Assembly: GCF_042477335.2 (NCBI RefSeq)
Contig: NC_091256.1
Span: 45,463,001 to 45,527,000 of the forward strand
Source: Ovis canadensis
Lineage: Eukaryota; Chordata; Mammalia; Artiodactyla; Bovidae
Direction of reading: 5' to 3'
DNA: 64,000 nt
The notes beneath the pieces were generated by a model. That model had not been told where the DNA came from and did not search any database. It saw only the letters and a program-made list of their open reading frames with translations. The first letter of the stretch is position 1. The number at the start of each line of letters is the position of its first letter. Shown piece by piece: positions 21,609 to 64,000 of this stretch. The position numbers were made by a program, and so were the translations under genes.

Positions 21609-21675
21609 ATATGTAGGTACACATACACATATATGTATATGTGTGTACATATAGTATGTGTGTATATACACATTC
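21609..21675. repeat. Alternating purine-pyrimidine (TA/CA/TG) simple repeat
   Basis: TACACATACACATATATGTA followed by TG/TA-rich sequence makes a near-palindromic alternating tract. Confidence 0.85.
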
Positions 21676-24334
21676 ATAAGTTTACCAGTACTTCCAACTC
21701 AAGTTCATAACTACATTTAAAAAAATTAAGCTGTTCTGTATTTTGTCTTAATCTCCTTTTTCCTAGACATTAAGAGTCTTGGGGGTGGGGAAGTATCTTG
21801 GTTCTCAAGAAAATTGGGGATGAATTAAAATATCCCACAAACACTCATTTACCCTATCCCACATTATATACAAACAGTCCTAAAATAACAATTATCAGAC
21901 TACTTCAAACTAAACCAAATGTTTTACATACGTTCTATTCTCTGTAGCTGTACTATCTATGTCATCTGGGCACATAGTCATTGCATATCATATTTCCCTT
22001 TTAGCTCTCATTTTTAGCTGTACAAGTCACTATGTTTGATGGTCATCATCAATCTTTATGGTGCTATTTCTCCAGTTATTTTGGTTATTTTCTGATTTCT
22101 CAGGAAGAGCTTAAGTGAGCAATAATTTCCAAATTCTTGTTTGATAGATGTTTGTATTCTATATACTTGAAAGTTGATTTTGTTGAATATAAAATCCTTT
22201 GCTTACATTTTCCCTTGAGTATCTTTAACACATTACTCAATTTCTTCAGGTATAAAGAATAATTGTGGAAAAATCTCATTATTATTCTTACATGTCACCC
22301 ACTGTCCTTGCCTACCCAGAGGATTTTTCCTTCTTTAAAGTAACTTGTTACTTACGTCTTGGTGTTAGCTGTTTTGGATCAATAATCCTGGGTGTAACAG
22401 TGCATTTTAAAAATATTGTTTCAAATCTTAAAATTTAAAATTTTTCTGAAATTATAGGTTGTTTTTTCTTCAGAGATTCTTTTTATCTGTATATTGGACC
22501 TTCTGCTCCATCTTCAATATCTGTGACTTGCTAATCTTTTAAGGTGTTTTTTCCTTTTTTTTTTTTTTACCTATTTAAGGCATCATCTATCTGTATGATT
22601 ATTTGTGTTCCTTCTAGCTTTAATTTCTGAAATTTCTATTTCTAATGCTCTCCTGAGCTTGCCTTTTTTTTTCCCCTCTGACTTTTTCCAGTTCTAAATT
22701 TCCTTCATATTCCATAGCATTTATTTAACTTTTAGCACATTTTCAAATACACTGGTTTTGATTGGCTCAGTGGGCCTTTCTGGTAGATTTTCATTATTTA
22801 TAGAGATGTTATACTGCTTGACTCTTTAAATCAGTTTTGTAAAGGAGTGACCTAAACATTTTTCTGTAGTTTAAATAAAAATAAATTTCCTAAACTTTGA
22901 GCAGGCATGGCTCACGGGAGCTTCTCAGCTGTTTTGCTGCTATTGTTGCTTTTTCAGTGTTCAAAAAGTATACTCAGTATTCTCCTGAGATTTCTTGGTC
23001 AACTATTCCTCTTGCTTTGTGTCTACTGTCTCTTTCCCACTCAAGCTTTTGTTTTACTTGCCAGCAGTTTCTCTTCTGTGGGAGACCCTGTTCCCCTAGA
23101 AGGGAACCTTGGCAAATACGGTAAATCATTTCAAAAGTTCATATGGACTGCATTGCTTCAGTCCTTCAGATATAATTGCAGGCCTCTTGCACTCACTTAC
23201 CATTGGACTACATAACAGTTTTAAATGCTGTTTGCAACTTGGTCCGCTCTGTGTTTCAACAATTATTCTGTATAAGTTCTGTTCTCATGTCCATTAGTGC
23301 CCTCTTGCCATTCTCTACTTCTCCCATACAGATGTCAGTACCACCTTGCAGTCTTGTGGCTGCTGGTGGTTTGTCTTCACCTACTTATAGTTTGGGATTT
23401 AAATATATGACGCCATCTGAATTTGTTGTAGTGTTGTTCATTGGTGTTTTGACTTTGTCACCCAGTTGCGGTAATGTGGGGGTTTGGAGACTGAAAAACT
23501 ACAGCACTGTTGCCATCTTCCCTTTCTTAATTTGTTGTGTAACAGGAAACATTCACAGAAAGTTCAATTTTGCTTTTGTTCTTTGTAGCCTTTTCCAGAT
23601 TTTGAGAAAAAAAATAGTCTCCATTTAAAAATTTTATGCTGTTTCTTAAAACATTTTGTTTTTTTCCACTTGGACTCTTTATCCAAGTCCTCTACTAAGT
23701 CTCACTTAAAAATTAAACTGCTCTGAATCCCTTTCATTTATCCTCTATATCTCAGACACTTTTACAATCGTTTTACTTCTGGTCAGATTGTCACTTCACT
23801 TCCTTACTTCAGATCTTCACTTGCATACCTGGTTTTAGTTCCCATCTATTTCTTTGCAGAGTATGGACAAATCATCGATTCTGTAGCTTTAGTAGTAATA
23901 TCTTACATCACACCTAGGACATAGTTTTAAATATAAGCTAAGGAATTTTTAGCTTACACTTCAAAAAAGATATACAAGAGAAACAGGCTACTTTGGAAGC
24001 TTAAGAATATGAATGATGTAAGTAGTTCCTTTCATATGATGCTGAAAGCAATTGTCCTTCACTGTCAATCTGTAACCTACGAAACTCTTCAGGGATAACA
24101 GAGGACTGTCCCATTTATGCAATGATCTTTAACCCTTCCAACAACCCCTCCCATCCCAGCAACTGTATTTCCAATTCAACCCTGAAAGACAGGAAAGACA
24201 GGTGAAAAAACATGAAAGCATGGAAAAGTATAGTAATTTCTTACAGTATAAAATGATTACAGAATTGTGGTTTTCCATTTATCATCTTTGTATTTGACAA
24301 CATTATAGAAATCTTTAGAATAGATTTTTGTTTT
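21676..24334. other. Intergenic between EXO1 and MAP1LC3C, mostly unassigned
   Basis: AT-rich. The part from about 22140 to 22860 reads like an ancient antisense L1/HAL1-type repeat (for example TTTCTGAAATTTCTATTTC and CTTTAATTTCTGAAATTTC) but is too decayed to assign. Open frames at 22897-23124, 22907-23215 and 23176-23628 overlap in different frames and have no recognisable domain. BECN2, which lies in this interval in human as I recall, is not here. Confidence 0.35.
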
Positions 24335-24485
24335 AAAACTATTTATTTTGGCCGCACTGGGTCCTAGTTGCAGCAGGGGGACCCTTAGTTGTGGCAAGTG
24401 GGATCTAGTTTCCTGATCAGGGGTTGAACTCAGGTTCCCTGCATTGGGTGCAAGGAGTCCTAGCCGCTGGACCACAGGGAAAGCT
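24335..24485 (-). mobile_element. CHR-type tRNA-derived SINE, antisense, at the EXO1 3' end
   Basis: TATTTATTTTGGCCGCACTGG to CCGCTGGACCACAGGGAAAGC, an antisense copy relative to the window and so sense relative to EXO1. Its A-rich tail carries AATAAA on the minus strand (24342-24347). Confidence 0.8.
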
Positions 24486-24704
24486 GTAGAGTAGATTTTC
24501 CAAAGTTATTTCTCTAGTTAGCTTCTTATAAAAATATAAAAAGCCAAACACGAACAGTTACAAAATTATTATAAAAAATTGTGTTCTATTTAAAATAAAT
24601 AGCATAGATCTAAGAACAAATCTTTCAGAATGGCCTCATTTCCAAACAGGACTTGAAATTGATAGAGATTCTCTTGCAGGCAACAGTCTCCCAGCTGCTT
24701 GCGT
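24342..24704 (-). promoter_or_regulatory. EXO1: Candidate EXO1 3' UTR and SINE-borne AATAAA
   Basis: The first canonical AATAAA that I find downstream of the EXO1 stop on the minus strand is at 24342-24347, inside the tail of a SINE. If used, the 3' UTR would be about 0.36 kb. Variant signals nearer the stop cannot be excluded. Confidence 0.3.

Positions 24705-64000
<39,296 letters not shown>

Noticed and set aside
23176-23628. 150-codon plus open frame between EXO1 and LC3C
   Set aside because: No recognisable domain, overlapping frames in the same area, AT-rich composition resembling an old antisense repeat.

Overview
The window is a piece of nuclear genome from a ruminant, most likely a bovid. 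Two things show this: vertebrate split genes with GT-AG introns, and a repeat set of BovB (RTE) LINEs, Bov-tA/Bov-A2 tRNA-derived SINEs, CHR-type SINEs, bovine-type L1 3' ends and class II ERV LTRs. The species cannot be fixed from the sequence alone.

Two protein-coding genes are supported, both read from the minus strand. (1) MAP1LC3C occupies 2747-7876 (coding part). Four coding exons join exactly into a 148-residue LC3C, with the ubiquitin-like ATG8 core and a glycine at 126 followed by a 22-residue C-terminal tail. A TATA-like/CRE-like/inverted-CCAAT cluster lies 110-150 bp upstream of the start codon. (2) EXO1 occupies 24705-63865. Twelve coding exons join in frame from residue 55 (human numbering) to the stop; the exons for residues 1-54 lie beyond the right edge. 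The catalytic residues of the XPG/FEN1-family nuclease (D78, E150, D152, D171, D173, D225), the KRPR nuclear-localisation motif and the PCNA-binding-like motif near the C terminus are visible. About 16.8 kb separates the EXO1 stop from the LC3C start, and I recognise no gene there.

Layout: 1-1352 BovB; 1353-2264 unassigned; 2265-8040 MAP1LC3C, its introns filled with SINEs, an old L1 3' end, a CA microsatellite and an 18-bp minisatellite; 8041-24700 intergenic, with SINEs, BovB copies and two solo LTRs with perfect 6-bp target duplications, one inside a SINE and one inside a MIR; 24705-63865 EXO1, whose introns hold a mariner element containing a recent L1, a second near-identical L1 end 7.7 kb away, a decayed hAT transposon with BED-finger/ZBED5-like transposase remains, MIRs, many SINEs and further BovB copies.

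The two genes have unrelated jobs: autophagosome membrane conjugation (LC3C), and 5'-3' resection in mismatch repair, recombination and class switching (EXO1). They are neighbours, not a functional unit. I found no sign of an undescribed gene system. The observations most worth checking are the co-orientation of LC3C and EXO1 (convergent in human, as I recall), the pair of directly repeated L1 ends that bracket two EXO1 exons, and the clean nested-insertion chronology.
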